In this document: piece by piece, positions 56,573 through 64,000 of the stretch
Position numbering within the stretch: position 1 is the stretch's first letter
Layout of the letters: each line of letters begins with the position of its first letter
NCBI RefSeq assembly: GCF_021026315.1
Contig: NZ_JAJNCX010000001.1
Location: 310,001 to 374,000, forward strand
Reading direction: 5' to 3'
DNA: 64,000 nt
Source: Rhizobium sp. C4
Lineage (GTDB): Bacteria; Pseudomonadota; Alphaproteobacteria; Rhizobiales; Rhizobiaceae
Made by a program: the position numbers and the translations under genes
The notes under the pieces: model-generated
The model's database searches: none
Told to the model about the DNA's origin: nothing
Seen by the model: only the letters and a program-made list of their open reading frames with translations

Positions 56573-57142
56573 CTATTCATCGATCAGGCTGCGCCCCGGC
56601 AGCAGCATGCGGACCATCAATCCGTCCTTCAGCGTGAACTGATGGCGCAGCGCCGCGAGCGCGTGCACCGCCGCCAGAATTAGCATGAAATAGGCCAGGA
56701 AGGCGTGAAAAACGCTCCAGATTCCAGCGGCGTGGAGGGACGCGCCGAGCCCGAAGCGCGGTAGGGCAAACAGGCCGAAGATCTGGAAAGGCAGAAGTCC
56801 GCCCATCGTCGACACGAGCAGCCAGCCGGTCAGCGGAATGATGCCGAACAGCGCCAGAAGCAGAACGTGGCTGGCGCGGGGCAGTCTGCGCTCCCCCTGC
56901 TGCATGCCGCCCGGCAGCGCCGGGCGTCGATTGCACAGGGTCCAGACGATCCTGATAGCCCACAGAGCAAGAATGAGAATGCCGATCGAGACATGGCGTG
57001 CGATTAAAGCCTGCTTTGCGGCAAGGACCGGTTCGCTCTCCATGGTCAGACCGATCCAGAACTGGATGAGAAACAGCGCCGCCATGATCCAGTGAAAGAG
57101 AATGGAAACGAGGCCGAAGCTCTTTTCCGTATTCAGGATCAT
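56573..57142 (-). CDS. Cytochrome b561-type membrane protein
   Basis: A 189-residue protein with four spans of the Ni-hydrogenase/cytochrome b561 family. Heme-ligand histidines sit in SILFHWIMAALFLIQ, IARHVSIGILIL, LGASLHAAGIWSVFHAFLAY and AAVHALAALRHQFTLKDG. It transfers electrons across the membrane, usually between quinol and a periplasmic partner, here undefined. The ATG at 57142 follows AGAAAAGCGC without a strong site. It lies upstream of the PhyH palindrome and downstream of the GFA gene in the same direction. Confidence 0.9.
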   Translation of the reverse strand: MILNTEKSFGLVSILFHWIMAALFLIQFWIGLTMESEPVLAAKQALIARHVSIGILILALWAIRIVWTLCNRRPALPGGMQQGERRLPRASHVLLLALFGIIPLTGWLLVSTMGGLLPFQIFGLFALPRFGLGASLHAAGIWSVFHAFLAYFMLILAAVHALAALRHQFTLKDGLMVRMLLPGRSLIDE

Positions 57143-57160
57143 TGCGCTTTTCTCTCGTAT

Positions 57161-57580
57161 TTATCCGGCAGTCTGAATGACCGGGCTTGCGCCGGGATAG
57201 GCCGGAGCGCCTTCCGGGATATCATAATAGTCGCCCTTGTCGGCGCAATAGATATGCTGGTCGATGATCAGGCCCGTGCCGCCGTCAAACGTCCCCGCCC
57301 CGATGGACGTGTAGTCAAGGCTTTCCATCTTCCAGAAGAGGAAGGAGCCGCAAGTCTTGCAGAAGCCCCGGCGAATGCCCGGTGTGGCGCTGTACCACAT
57401 GACGCTCTCATCACCGTCGACTGTCAGATCCACATCCGGCACGTTCGTGGCCGCCCAATAGTGACCGGACTGCCTGCGGCACTGCGTGCAATGGCAGGCA
57501 ACGACGGCGCGCAGTGCACCCCGCGCCCTGAACCGCACCGCTCCGCAAAGACAGCCGCCTTCGTGTGTTTCGCCCGCCAT
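57161..57580 (-). CDS. GFA (glutathione-dependent formaldehyde-activating) family protein
   Basis: A 139-residue zinc protein with the Cys ligands of the GFA fold in GGCLCGAVRF, CHCTQCRRQSG and FCKTCGSFLFW. Despite the family name most members have no proven glutathione chemistry. The ATG at 57580 was chosen: GAGAGG precedes it, and the longer open frame would start within the aro terminator hairpin. It is followed after 18 bases by the cytochrome b561 gene. Confidence 0.9.
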   Translation of the reverse strand: MAGETHEGGCLCGAVRFRARGALRAVVACHCTQCRRQSGHYWAATNVPDVDLTVDGDESVMWYSATPGIRRGFCKTCGSFLFWKMESLDYTSIGAGTFDGGTGLIIDQHIYCADKGDYYDIPEGAPAYPGASPVIQTAG

Positions 57581-57608
57581 GCCTCTCGCGCTCCCTGCAA
57601 TAAGAAAA

Positions 57609-57640
57609 TCCGGGAGCAAGCTTCACGCATTGCTCCCGGA
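57609..57640 (-). terminator. Rho-independent terminator of the DAHP synthase gene
   Basis: A perfect 11-bp stem TCCGGGAGCAA/TTGCTCCCGGA with a 10-base loop, followed on the minus strand by TTTTCTTA. It lies 40 bases after the stop at 57681 and before the GFA gene. Confidence 0.88.
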
Positions 57641-57680
57641 CAATCAAATTCGAAACGCTGAGGCAGAGGCTCAGGAAAAC

Positions 57681-59057
57681 TTAGCCGTTAGCCACCAGCG
57701 CACGCTTCTCGTCATGGCTCTGCTTCATCCGCTCGGCGATGAGGAAGGCCAGTTCGAGTGCCTGATCCGCGTTGAGGCGCGGGTCGCAATGCGTGTGGTA
57801 GCGATCGCCTAGATCCGTGCCGGTCAGCGCGCGGGCACCGCCCGTGCATTCCGTCACGTCCTTGCCGGTCATCTCGATATGGATGCCGCCCGGATGCGTG
57901 CCTTCGGAGCGATGGATCTGGAAGAAGCTTTCGACTTCCGACAGGATGCGTTCGAAGGGGCGCGTCTTGTAGTTGTTGAGCGTTATCGTGTTGCCATGCA
58001 TCGGATCGCAGGACCAGACGACCTTCTTGCCTTCCTTCTCCACGGCGCGGATGAGGCGCGGCAGATGTTCGGCAATCTTGTCATGGCCGAAGCGGCAGAT
58101 CAGCGTCAGGCGGCCGGCTTCGTTGGCGGGGTTCAGCAGATCGATCAGCTCGATCAGGCCTTCAGCCGACAGCGACGGGCCGCATTTCAAACCGATCGGG
58201 TTCTTGATGCCACGGCAGTATTCGACATGGGCATGGTCGGGCTGGCGCGTACGGTCGCCGATCCAGATCATGTGGCCGGAGGTCGCGTACCAGTCGCCCG
58301 ACGTCGAGTCGACGCGGGTCAGCGCCTGCTCATAGCCGAGAAGCAGGGCTTCGTGGCTGGTGAAGAAATCGGTCTCGCGCAGGACATGGTTGTTCTCGGA
58401 CGTGATGCCGATGGCGCGCATGAATTCCATGGTCTCGGAAATGCGCTCGGCAAGCTTGCGATAACGCTCGCCCTGCGGCGATTCCTTGACAAAGCCAAGC
58501 ATCCACTGATGCACGTTATCCAGGTTGGCATAGCCACCCATGGCGAAGGCGCGCAGCAGGTTCAGCGTCGCGGCAGACTGGCGGTATGCCATGATCTGGC
58601 GTTCCGGGTTCGGAATGCGGGCTTCCTCGGTGAATTCGATGCCGTTGATGATGTCGCCGCGATAGCTCGGCAGCTCGACATCGCCCTGGCGCTCGATATT
58701 GGACGAACGCGGCTTGGCGAACTGGCCGGCAATGCGGCCGACCTTGACGACCGGCATCTGCGCACCGAAGGTCAGCACAACAGCCATCTGGAGGAAGGCG
58801 CGGAAGAAGTCGCGGATATTGTCCGCGCCATGCTCTGCGAAGCTCTCGGCGCAGTCGCCGCCCTGCAGCAGGAAGCTGTCGCCATTGGCGACGCTGGCAA
58901 GCGCCGTCTTGAGGCGGCGGGCTTCACCGGCGAAGACCAGCGGCGGATAGGTGGCAAGACGCTCTTCAGTCGACTTCAGCGCGGCGGCATCCGGATAATC
59001 GGGCACCTGCTGAATGGGCTTCTGCCTCCAGCTCTGCGGGTTCCAGTTCCTCGTCAT
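57681..59057 (-). CDS. Class II 3-deoxy-7-phosphoheptulonate (DAHP) synthase
   Basis: A 458-residue plant-like class II enzyme for the first step of the shikimate pathway. [17 protein letters not shown] is its start; [15 protein letters not shown] holds the metal Cys, and [33 protein letters not shown] and [20 protein letters not shown] complete the site. Class II enzymes are unrelated in length to AroF/G/H of E. coli and are common in rhizobia. ATG 59057 follows GAAGGGTGAGTG. A one-gene unit with its own terminator. Confidence 0.96.
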   Translation of the reverse strand: MTRNWNPQSWRQKPIQQVPDYPDAAALKSTEERLATYPPLVFAGEARRLKTALASVANGDSFLLQGGDCAESFAEHGADNIRDFFRAFLQMAVVLTFGAQMPVVKVGRIAGQFAKPRSSNIERQGDVELPSYRGDIINGIEFTEEARIPNPERQIMAYRQSAATLNLLRAFAMGGYANLDNVHQWMLGFVKESPQGERYRKLAERISETMEFMRAIGITSENNHVLRETDFFTSHEALLLGYEQALTRVDSTSGDWYATSGHMIWIGDRTRQPDHAHVEYCRGIKNPIGLKCGPSLSAEGLIELIDLLNPANEAGRLTLICRFGHDKIAEHLPRLIRAVEKEGKKVVWSCDPMHGNTITLNNYKTRPFERILSEVESFFQIHRSEGTHPGGIHIEMTGKDVTECTGGARALTGTDLGDRYHTHCDPRLNADQALELAFLIAERMKQSHDEKRALVANG

Positions 59058-59231
59058 TTCACTCACCCTTCCCTCGCGGCAACGCAAAGCTTTCGCTGCG
59101 GCCCGCATATTTTCGAATTTGGCCGGCTTATACCCGCAGTTTAAGGTTTTGCAAAGGATCGCGGCCCGCGAATTGTGACGGCTGTGGCGCGTTTGCTTCG
59201 CAATCTCTCTTGTCGAGCCGCGGCGATTTTA

Positions 59232-59247
59232 TTAACGTGCACGTAAA
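59232..59247. promoter_or_regulatory. Palindrome before the alpha/beta hydrolase gene (LiuR/MerR-like operator candidate)
   Basis: TTAACGTGCACGTAAA contains the perfect 10-base palindrome ACGTGCACGT and differs by one base from a TTTACGT-x2-ACGTAAA dyad. That wording is typical of MerR-type LiuR operators in proteobacteria. It lies 31 bases before the hydrolase start, in the gap shared with the DAHP synthase gene. Confidence 0.45.
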
Positions 59248-59278
59248 CGTCAAATCTTGGCTGCATGGGAGGTGCGCC

Positions 59279-60139
59279 ATGAGCATGTCCTATCAGATTC
59301 ACAGGACAGATATCCGCATCGACGCGGAAGATGGATTTCCGCTTGCCGGCACGCTGACCACCGGTCCCGGCGATGGACCTGCGGCCCTCATCTCCTCCGC
59401 AACGGCGGTGCCACGGGGCTTCTACCGCAGCTTTGCCGAAACCCTTGTCACAGAACACGGATTCTCCGCCACACTCACCTATGACTATCGTGGAACGGGC
59501 GGCTCCCGTGATGCGCGGTTCGATGGACGTCGGATCAGCATGCGTGACTGGGCCCACAAGGACCTTCCCGCCGCGCTGGACGCCTTGAAGGCAGTCGTTC
59601 CAAGCAAGGCAATTGTGGGGGTCGGGCAATCCTATGGAGGACAGGCGCTTGGTTTGAGCGGACGACATGCCGCGTTCCAGCGCTATCTGATGATCGTCCC
59701 CATGTCGGGCTATTGGCGTGGCACGGCAGAGCCCTGGAAGGTGCTGACCTCCATGAACCTCATCGGCGTGCCCTTAGCCGTGCTGACCGGCAGGGTGCCG
59801 CAATGGGCGGGCATCGGCATAGAACTGCCCGGCGGCGTCTTTCGCGACTGGGCGCGCTGGTGCCGCGACAAGGATTATTTCTTCAACGACCCTGTCCTCA
59901 AGGCGCGTGAGGCCTATGCTGCCGTGACCACGCCCATTCTCGCCATCGGCGTGAAGGACGATCCGTGGGGCACACCGACTGCCATGGACGGACTGATAAA
60001 ATACTACAGCAATGCACCCGTCGAGCGGCGCTGGGCCGACCCCATCGAGGCAGGCGGAGCGATCGGCCATATCGGTTTCTTCAAGTCGCGCTTCAAGGAG
60101 ACACTCTGGCCACAGGCGATCGATTGGCTGAAAGGGTGA
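59279..60139 (+). CDS. Alpha/beta hydrolase
   Basis: A 286-residue serine hydrolase with the nucleophile elbow GVGQSYGGQALGL, oxyanion region ISSATAVPRGFYRSF, Asp in AIGVKDDPWGTP and His in GGAIGHIGFFKSRF. The layout resembles the YheT/serine-aminopeptidase-like branch used for esters and lipids; substrate unknown. GGAGG before ATG 59279 sets the start. It converges with the LysR-type gene, ending ten bases from it. A LiuR-like palindrome upstream suggests control by branched-chain or fatty-acid catabolism signals. Confidence 0.88.
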   Translation: MSMSYQIHRTDIRIDAEDGFPLAGTLTTGPGDGPAALISSATAVPRGFYRSFAETLVTEHGFSATLTYDYRGTGGSRDARFDGRRISMRDWAHKDLPAALDALKAVVPSKAIVGVGQSYGGQALGLSGRHAAFQRYLMIVPMSGYWRGTAEPWKVLTSMNLIGVPLAVLTGRVPQWAGIGIELPGGVFRDWARWCRDKDYFFNDPVLKAREAYAAVTTPILAIGVKDDPWGTPTAMDGLIKYYSNAPVERRWADPIEAGGAIGHIGFFKSRFKETLWPQAIDWLKG

Positions 60140-60149
60140 CGATCCGCAT

Positions 60150-61007
60150 TCATGCGCCCCAAAACGCAGCCTTGTGCCTCTTCAGGAAAGCCGCCAGCCG
60201 GTCGATGACCGTGCGCACTTCGTCGCGGTGACGATCGTCGTCATGGGCCACAATCCAGAGCGAATGGTCGAGTGACTCAAGCACCTCCCCCTGCCTGGCC
60301 AGTCGAGGGTCGGCATCGCCGACATGAACCGGCAGAACGCCCTGGCAGTCGCTGGCGGCAATCAGCTCAGGCAGCAGAACACGGTCGCCCGTCCACATCA
60401 TGATATTCGGCTCGTGATTTTCAAAGACCCAGCGGTCGGCAGCAGCCAGGACCGCGTCGGTGCCCATCGATATCCATCGGGCCTCGGCAGGCACCGCAGC
60501 GGCGGCACTGCGATAGATGGCATAGCGCATCGTGACAGAACGCAGCGCGGCGAGATTTCCGGATGTGGGGCATTCCGGCAGGATCGCCACATCGGCTGAA
60601 CGGAAGGTCAGGTCGAAGCCGACGGAGACGGAGTTGCAGCAGATGCGGTAGGAATCGCCAGCCCCACGGATTTCCGCGATCTGGCTTGCCAGAAGCCTTC
60701 CTACCCATTTATCGGCAGCGATGGCGACAATCGGCAGCGAGAATGCATCCTGATGCCAGGTCGTGATGCCTTCCGCCACGGCGCGCATGGCACGCACCCG
60801 TTCCAAAAGCACCTGACCGTCATGCGCCAGTTCGTATCCCGACTTGCTGCGGCGGAACAGCGTGCGCCCCAGCGTCCGCTCCAGCGCCAGCATGCGACGC
60901 CCGATGGTGGGCGCACTGATGCCGGTCCTCGCGGCAGCACCGCTCAAGCCCCCCTCGCGCGCAACCTCCCAGAAAAGCTGCAAATCGTCCCAGCCTGCTT
61001 CAGCCAT
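60150..61007 (-). CDS. LysR-family transcriptional regulator
   Basis: A 285-residue regulator with N-terminal winged helix-turn-helix (DLQLFWEVAREGGLSGAAAR, then GISAPTIGRRMLALE) and a C-terminal effector domain. The effector domain has a short proline-poor hinge around SLPIVAIAADKWVG and is compact for LysR. The recognition helix wording GISAPTIGRRM is that of a subgroup often annotated as LysR without known targets. The gene is tail-to-tail with the hydrolase, which it may or may not control. Confidence 0.88.
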   Translation of the reverse strand: MAEAGWDDLQLFWEVAREGGLSGAAARTGISAPTIGRRMLALERTLGRTLFRRSKSGYELAHDGQVLLERVRAMRAVAEGITTWHQDAFSLPIVAIAADKWVGRLLASQIAEIRGAGDSYRICCNSVSVGFDLTFRSADVAILPECPTSGNLAALRSVTMRYAIYRSAAAAVPAEARWISMGTDAVLAAADRWVFENHEPNIMMWTGDRVLLPELIAASDCQGVLPVHVGDADPRLARQGEVLESLDHSLWIVAHDDDRHRDEVRTVIDRLAAFLKRHKAAFWGA

Positions 61008-61160
61008 CCGTCATTCCCGTCAAACCCGCTTCCCGGAAACATACCGACTTTCGCGGCGTGTCATATCGTTCATGGATGAAACGGGCTTTTCATTCCACGC
61101 TCTACAGTCTGCATTCCAACATCGCTAGCTCAGTCTGAGTACGGACGAAAGGAGCTGACG

Positions 61161-61448
61161 ATGCGTTACAGGTTCAACGCAGGCAAACGGACACACGAAC
61201 GCCCCCTGCCCGGCACTGCCCTTGAAGACCCGTTGAACGGGCCAGACTGGGCAGGCCTCGGCTGGGCCATTCGGGCGCTGTCATGGCTGGTATCGCCCCG
61301 AGCGCGACAGAGAGCGGGGCTTAGACCCGCTCGCCGTTCTTCACGCGGTAGCTCGGCGTGTACATCGTCACGAGTTCTTCCGCCGCCGTCGGATGGACGG
61401 CCATGGTGCGGTCAAAGTCGTCCTTCGTGCAGCCGGCCTTCAGTGTGA
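61161..61448 (+). CDS. Possible small basic protein reading into gor (doubtful)
   Basis: A strong GAAAGGAG site precedes ATG 61161, and the first 53 codons (MRYRFNAGKRTHERPLPG, then GLGWAIRALSWLVS) look protein-like. The frame then runs on without stop into the antisense of the 3' end of gor (from 61321) to 61448, where the composition becomes Ser/Arg-rich noise. Either a short gene has lost its stop by frameshift near 61310, or the signal is accidental. A TAG in another frame lies at 61322. Confidence 0.3.
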   Translation: MRYRFNAGKRTHERPLPGTALEDPLNGPDWAGLGWAIRALSWLVSPRARQRAGLRPARRSSRGSSACTSSRVLPPPSDGRPWCGQSRPSCSRPSV

Positions 61449-62706
61449 TGCCGAGAAGCTGGGCCATTTCGCCGGCCTCGTGGCCGAGGATATGGGCGCC
61501 CACGACTTTGCGGTCGGCGGCGTTGACGATGAGCTTCATGAGCATCTTTTCCGACCGGCCCGAGAGCGTCGCCTTCATCGGGCGGAACTCGGCGCGATAC
61601 ACTTCGAGCTCGGCATATTTCTTGGCGGCATCCTCTTCGGACAGGCCGACCGTGCCGATCTCCGGCTGGGAGAAGACGGCGGTGGCGATCAGGTCGTGAT
61701 CCGGCGATGTCGGGTTGCCCTTGTACTCCGTCTCGATGAAGCACATGGCCTCGTGGATCGCCACGGGGGTCAGCTGTACCCGGTCGGTGACGTCGCCGAG
61801 TGCGAAGATCGACGGCACATTGGTGCGCGAATACTTGTCGACGATGATCGCGCCCTTGTGATCGGTTTCGACACCGGCCTTGTCCAGTCCGAGCCCTTCC
61901 GTATTGGGTTCGCGGCCAAGTGCCAGCATGACGAGGCCGACATCGAGCGTGCCGTGGTTCTTGGTACGCGCCGTGAAGCCCTCGCCCGTCTTCGACACCT
62001 CTTCGATGAGATCATGGCAGAGCACCTTGATGCCCTTGGCTTCCATCGCGGCATGAACGCCACGGCGCAGGTCCTGATCGAAGCGCGAGAGGATTTCCGC
62101 ACCACGATAGATCAGCGTCACGTCGACCCCGAGGCCATGGAAGATGTTGGCGAATTCGACGGCGATATAACCGCCGCCGGCAATCAGGATCGACTTCGGC
62201 AGTTCTTCCAGATGGAAGGCCTCGTTGGAGGAGATGCAGAATTCATGACCCTTCAGCGCGGCATGCGGGTTCGGGCGTCCGCCGACGGCAACCACGATGC
62301 GCTCGGCCGTCACGGTCTTGCCGGTCTTGACGATCTTCACCGTATGGGCGTCGACAAGCTCGGCGCGGCTGTCGATCTGCTCGGCCTTGGCGTTTTCGAG
62401 ACCCTTGCGATAGAGGCCTTCGAGGCGCGTGATTTCCTTGTCCTTGGCAGCGACCAGCGCCTTCCAGTCGAAGGAGCTTTCACCGACCGTCCAACCGAAA
62501 CCGGCGGCATCCTCGAAATGTTCGGGGAATTGCGAGGCGTAGACGAAGAGCTTCTTCGGCACGCAGCCGCGGATGACGCATGTGCCGCCGAAGCGATACT
62601 CTTCGGCGATTGCGACCTTCTTGCCGAGCGCTGCCGCGACACGGGCCGAGCGGACGCCGCCCGAACCGCCGCCAATGACGAAGAGGTCGTAATCGTAGTT
62701 TGACAC
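61321..62706 (-). CDS. gor: Glutathione-disulfide reductase
   Basis: A 461-residue FAD/NADPH enzyme. The dinucleotide site is DLFVIGGGSGGVRSAR, the redox-active Cys pair FGGTCVIRGCVPKKLF, the NADPH loop IAGGGYIAVEFANI, and the C-terminal catalytic His-Pro-Thr AVHPTAAEELVTM. It keeps glutathione reduced in the cytoplasm. ATG 62706 follows CAGGAGA. It is downstream of the DUF2059 and rpiA genes on the same strand with a terminator between, as is usual in Rhizobiaceae (rpiA-DUF2059-gor). Confidence 0.96.
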   Translation of the reverse strand: MSNYDYDLFVIGGGSGGVRSARVAAALGKKVAIAEEYRFGGTCVIRGCVPKKLFVYASQFPEHFEDAAGFGWTVGESSFDWKALVAAKDKEITRLEGLYRKGLENAKAEQIDSRAELVDAHTVKIVKTGKTVTAERIVVAVGGRPNPHAALKGHEFCISSNEAFHLEELPKSILIAGGGYIAVEFANIFHGLGVDVTLIYRGAEILSRFDQDLRRGVHAAMEAKGIKVLCHDLIEEVSKTGEGFTARTKNHGTLDVGLVMLALGREPNTEGLGLDKAGVETDHKGAIIVDKYSRTNVPSIFALGDVTDRVQLTPVAIHEAMCFIETEYKGNPTSPDHDLIATAVFSQPEIGTVGLSEEDAAKKYAELEVYRAEFRPMKATLSGRSEKMLMKLIVNAADRKVVGAHILGHEAGEMAQLLGITLKAGCTKDDFDRTMAVHPTAAEELVTMYTPSYRVKNGERV

Positions 62707-62835
62707 GTGATGTCTCCTGGAGAGGCCGCGAACCGGGCCGATGCGAAAGGACGATGTTTCCTGTCATTTGGGACGATTTGAGCGCCTTTGCAAGCCGTCC
62801 CGAGAGCGGTGCGGATGACACACCGTTCAAACAGA

Positions 62836-62860
62836 AAGAGCCCGGACTGACCGGGCTCTT
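62836..62860 (-). terminator. Terminator of the DUF2059 gene
   Basis: A perfect 10-bp stem AAGAGCCCGG/CCGGGCTCTT with a 5-base loop, followed on the minus strand by CTGTTTGAA. It lies 20 bases after the stop at 62880. Confidence 0.75.
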
Positions 62861-62879
62861 GAAAAGCGTTACTGGCCGC

Positions 62880-63587
62880 TTACTGCTGCGGGGTGGGAGC
62901 CTTCTGAGCAGGCGCCTTTTCCTTGGCAGGCGCCTTCTGTGCCGGTGCCTTTTCCTTCGGAGCAGGCGCCTTCTCGGCAGGTGCCTTGGCCGCCGGTGCA
63001 TCTGCCGCCGGTGCCACATTGTCGCTCTGCGGCTGCACTGCATCCGCCGGAAGCGGAGCCGGAGCCTGACCGGCCTTGATCTTGTCGCCGATCATCTTTT
63101 CCAGCTTGTCGCCGGCGCTCTTCGACAGGTCGCGCTGAATGCCGGCGCTCCAGATGTCGGCAGCCTTGAAGAGTTCGCGATTGGCGAGCGGAACGTCCTT
63201 CAGGAACTTCTTGCCGACGTCGGAATTGAAGAAGTTGGCAATGGTGTTGAGTTCGTCAGTGGTGAAGGTCTTGGCATAGATCGTTGCCGATTCCTTCTCC
63301 AGGTCGCCGCGACGCGCTGCCAGTGCGAGGGCTTCGCTGTCAACCGTGGACGAGATCATGTCCTGATAGTTCGGCGAGGCCTGAATGAAGTTCGCCTTCA
63401 TCTGCTCCGCGATATTCGGCAGGATCGAATCGAACGGAACGGTCGCGCCAGTTGCCTTGATGGCGGCGTAAGCTGCCTTGAGCTGCTCGTCAGTGACTTC
63501 GGCGGCCCTGGAAACGGTTGCGAACCCGAAGCCCGTGACAATGAGTGCGGCGGCCGCAACGCGGCCAAAAGCGGCAAACTTCAACAT
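62880..63587 (-). CDS. DUF2059 domain periplasmic protein with KAPA-type repeat tail
   Basis: A 235-residue protein with a signal peptide (about residues 1-28, cleavage after SRAA) and a DUF2059 domain at about 95-170. In the domain the C-terminal helix pair TFTTDELNTIANFFNSD and IQRDLSKSAGDKLEKMIGD is clear. The last 45 residues are a low-complexity repeat (PAEKAPAPKEKAPAQKAP) that may bind the cell wall or be disordered. DUF2059 function is unknown. It follows rpiA by 17 bases on the same strand and is likely co-transcribed with it. Confidence 0.85.
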   Translation of the reverse strand: MLKFAAFGRVAAAALIVTGFGFATVSRAAEVTDEQLKAAYAAIKATGATVPFDSILPNIAEQMKANFIQASPNYQDMISSTVDSEALALAARRGDLEKESATIYAKTFTTDELNTIANFFNSDVGKKFLKDVPLANRELFKAADIWSAGIQRDLSKSAGDKLEKMIGDKIKAGQAPAPLPADAVQPQSDNVAPAADAPAAKAPAEKAPAPKEKAPAQKAPAKEKAPAQKAPTPQQ

Positions 63588-63604
63588 ATAGCTATTAACT
63601 CCCG

Positions 63605-64000
63605 TTATTCTTTCGCTGTCAGCATTCGAGCGCCCGCCGGTCCGGCGATGACGGCAGCAGATGCCAGATTGATGAACAGTCCGTGTTCGACCACACCCGG
63701 AATCGCATGCAGCCTGTTGGAAAGGGCCTCTGCATCAGGAATACGGCCAAATGATGCGTCGAGAATGTAATGTCCACCGTCGGTCATGAAGGTTTCCTTC
63801 GATGCACCACGGAGCACGATGTCACCTGTCAGACCCAGGGCGGACGCCGCCTTTTCGACGGCAATGCGCGTTGCAGCCAGACCGAACGGATTGACCTCGA
63901 TCGGCAGCGGAAAATGTCCAAGCGTCTCGACAAGCTTGGTCTCGTCGGCAATCACGATCATCTTGCGGGATGCCGCCGCGACGATCTTCTCGCGCAGCAG
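63605..64000 (-). CDS. rpiA: Ribose-5-phosphate isomerase A, C-terminal part
   Basis: The 3' 131 codons of rpi[29 protein letters not shown] is the conserved RpiA segment carrying the catalytic Lys region, followed by [20 protein letters not shown] and [20 protein letters not shown]. The frame is open to the window edge, so the gene starts beyond 64000. It interconverts ribose-5-phosphate and ribulose-5-phosphate, the partner step of rpe at 40.6 kb. Confidence 0.95.
   Translation of the reverse strand: MLREKIVAAASRKMIVIADETKLVETLGHFPLPIEVNPFGLAATRIAVEKAASALGLTGDIVLRGASKETFMTDGGHYILDASFGRIPDAEALSNRLHAIPGVVEHGLFINLASAAVIAGPAGARMLTAKE

Overview
The window is GC-rich, densely coding alphaproteobacterial chromosome. 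Gene content and order point to the Rhizobiales, most likely Rhizobiaceae (Rhizobium/Agrobacterium/Sinorhizobium relatives). Supporting signs are the block glyA-nrdR-ribD-ribE / ribH-nusB / hppA / bamE / plsX-fabH-ihfA-merR, a DUF2842 protein beside a COX15-type heme A synthase, purS-purQ behind purC, a STAS-MlaE/MlaF/MlaD/PqiC-like lipid transport operon, and a class II DAHP synthase close to gor and rpiA. No CRISPR array, insertion sequence, prophage or rRNA gene was seen; one tRNA gene, tRNA-Pro(GGG), is present.

Layout. Bases 1-2.3 kb hold the tail of an extradiol dioxygenase, two tiny coupled membrane proteins, ctaA and a DUF2842 gene. Bases 2.3-11 kb are a surface polysaccharide cluster: a CelD-like acetyltransferase, a divergent Wzz/ExoP protein with a degenerate kinase domain, a Wza-type export lipoprotein, a GT4 glycosyltransferase, a polyprenyl-phosphate hexose-1-phosphate transferase and a Wzy/WaaL-type membrane protein. 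This is a complete Wzy-type pathway core and its content resembles the adhesin (unipolar polysaccharide) clusters of Agrobacterium relatives. Bases 11-25.5 kb are conserved housekeeping: regulators, fatty acid/phospholipid entry, envelope assembly, pyrophosphatase, riboflavin synthesis, NrdR and GlyA. Bases 25.7-33.2 kb hold a glycolipid-type glycosyltransferase, the Mla-like phospholipid transport operon, an enolase-superfamily epimerase and a permease. Bases 33.3-39.2 kb form one long minus-strand run of molybdenum-hydroxylase maturation genes (MoxR ATPase, VWA protein, two XdhC/CoxI-type proteins, a molybdopterin cytidylyltransferase fusion) without the hydroxylase itself, interrupted by a 183-base palindrome.

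Bases 39.3-49.2 kb contain a periplasmic binding protein, rpe and purB, followed by an accessory stretch. That stretch is an SDR gene boxed in by purB and by a diverged second copy of the purB 3' end, then an EF-hand exported protein and a DUF2892-RND efflux operon. The last two are each preceded by strong dyad-symmetric sites. Bases 49-54.4 kb hold an acyl-CoA ligase, a small hydrolase and purC-purS-(two coiled-coil proteins)-purQ-lipoprotein. Bases 54.4-61 kb are mixed accessory genes (SDR, PhyH-type dioxygenase with a large upstream palindrome, cytochrome b561, GFA protein, alpha/beta hydrolase, LysR regulator) around the class II DAHP synthase. The window ends with gor, a DUF2059 protein and the 3' part of rpiA.

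No wholly new system could be demonstrated from sequence alone. The strongest candidates for follow-up are the purB-tail duplication around the SDR gene, the RBS-overlapping hairpin and dyads before the EF-hand/RND genes, the 183-base palindrome in the molybdenum cluster, and the 35-base palindrome before the PhyH gene.
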